From NCBI GenBank assembly GCA_003452695.1, contig DMNP01000195.1, positions 1-5,438 of the forward strand: 5,438 bases of DNA. Reading direction: 5' to 3'. Position numbers and translations under genes: made by a program. Shown piece by piece: positions 5,054 through 5,438 of the stretch. Each line of letters opens with the position of its first letter. Within the stretch, counting starts at the first letter, position 1. Source of the stretch: Eggerthellaceae bacterium. GTDB lineage: Bacteria; Actinomycetota; Coriobacteriia; Coriobacteriales; Eggerthellaceae. The notes beneath the pieces are model-generated. The model worked only from the letters and a program-made list of their open reading frames with translations. It searched no databases and was not told where the DNA came from.

Positions 5054-5438
5054 CTAAAGCGCAGCCTTGAAGGCCCCGAGGAGCTCGTCAAACTCCTCAT
5101 AGGCGGGCAGATCGGGGTTATCAGCCATAATCTGCTCGGTTGAGCGGAACAGGAAGCCCGCCTTGCTTGCGCGAATCATGGCCAGGTCGTTGTACGAGTC
5201 GCCGGTGGCGATGGTGTCAAAGCCGATGGACTGCAGCGCCCGCACGGTGGTGAGCTTCGACTGCTCACAGCGCATCTTGAAGCCCGTGACCATGCCGTCT
5301 TCGTCAACCTCAAGCGTGTTGCAGAAGATCGTGGGCCAGCCCAGCTTCTGCATGAGCGGCTTGGCAAACTCCTCGAACGTGTCGCTCAGGATGATGACCT
5401 GCGAGATGCTGCGCAGCTCGTCCAGGAACTCCTTGGCG
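5054..5438 (-). CDS. thrH: ThrH-like HAD phosphatase / homoserine phosphotransferase (partial)
   Basis: Only the C-terminal 127 residues are in the window; the gene runs off the right edge and its start is not seen. The frame continues past the internal ATG at 5353 to the edge, giving AKEFLDELRSISQV, then VIILSDTFEEFAKPLMQKLG. ThrH is a HAD-superfamily enzyme of the cytoplasm. In Pseudomonas it dephosphorylates phosphoserine and can pass the phosphate to homoserine, so it touches serine and threonine synthesis. Visible HAD motifs are II (LSDT, the serine at visible residue 18), III (a lysine at about 61, in EQSKLTTV) and IV (GDSYND at 79-84). From memory, the spacing from LGWPTIFCNTLEVDEDG to GDSYND matches Pseudomonas ThrH closely, which favours ThrH over SerB. 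Motif I with the nucleophile aspartate lies outside the window. A strong hairpin follows the stop codon. Confidence 0.87.
   Translation of the reverse strand, partial: AKEFLDELRSISQVIILSDTFEEFAKPLMQKLGWPTIFCNTLEVDEDGMVTGFKMRCEQSKLTTVRALQSIGFDTIATGDSYNDLAMIRASKAGFLFRSTEQIMADNPDLPAYEEFDELLGAFKAAL

Noticed and set aside
4452..5057. A 201-residue plus-strand frame opposite gntR
   Set aside because: It is antisense to the GntR winged-helix region, which is unmistakable on the minus strand, and it runs through the gntR promoter and the 14-bp hairpin.
1..5438. A defence system, CRISPR array or biosynthetic cluster
   Set aside because: No spaced direct repeats, no Cas, nuclease, toxin-antitoxin or assembly-line enzymes are visible, and the six genes do not form an operon.

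Overview
The window is GC-rich, bacterial and tightly packed, with six protein genes on both strands. It holds no rRNA, tRNA, CRISPR array or recognisable insertion sequence. The style resembles a high-GC Gram-positive bacterium: TATAAT-like -10 boxes, GGAGG-type ribosome sites, a GntR/UTRA regulator, and a Pit transporter of the type that carries an HGAQDGQK motif. My best guess is a Coriobacteriia-like actinobacterium (Eggerthella/Olsenella/Collinsella relatives). This rests on general feel, not on any marker gene.

Layout, left to right. Positions 1-190 are non-coding and very GC-rich. They contain a striking 25-bp perfect inverted repeat (1-25 with 115-139) that extends inward to about 34 of 37 matching positions, with a second small stem-loop directly after it. 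thpR (292-819, +) encodes an RNA 2',3'-cyclic phosphodiesterase of the 2H superfamily, behind a TATAAT box. It converges on an uncharacterised 340-residue protein gene (852-1874, -) with a strong ribosome site and a TATACT box. A roughly 290-bp divergent intergenic region follows, then a Nudix hydrolase gene (2161-2793, +). That gene converges on a PiT-family phosphate permease gene (2900-3976, -). A 193-bp spacer with phased direct repeats and a bulged hairpin separates pit from a HutC-type GntR regulator gene (4170-4895, -). Beyond a clear promoter and a 14-bp perfect hairpin lies the C-terminal part of thrH (5054 to beyond 5438, -), a HAD-family phosphoserine phosphatase / homoserine phosphotransferase.

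How the genes work together. I see no obvious multi-gene system. Every pair of neighbours is either convergent, divergent or separated by a hairpin or its own promoter, so most are probably single-gene transcripts. thpR and the Nudix gene both belong to nucleotide/RNA-end clean-up families, pit imports phosphate, and thrH handles phospho-amino acids. The GntR target cannot be deduced, although self-regulation is plausible. The parts most worth a second look are the uncharacterised 340-residue protein, the long inverted repeat at the left edge, and the control region upstream of pit.
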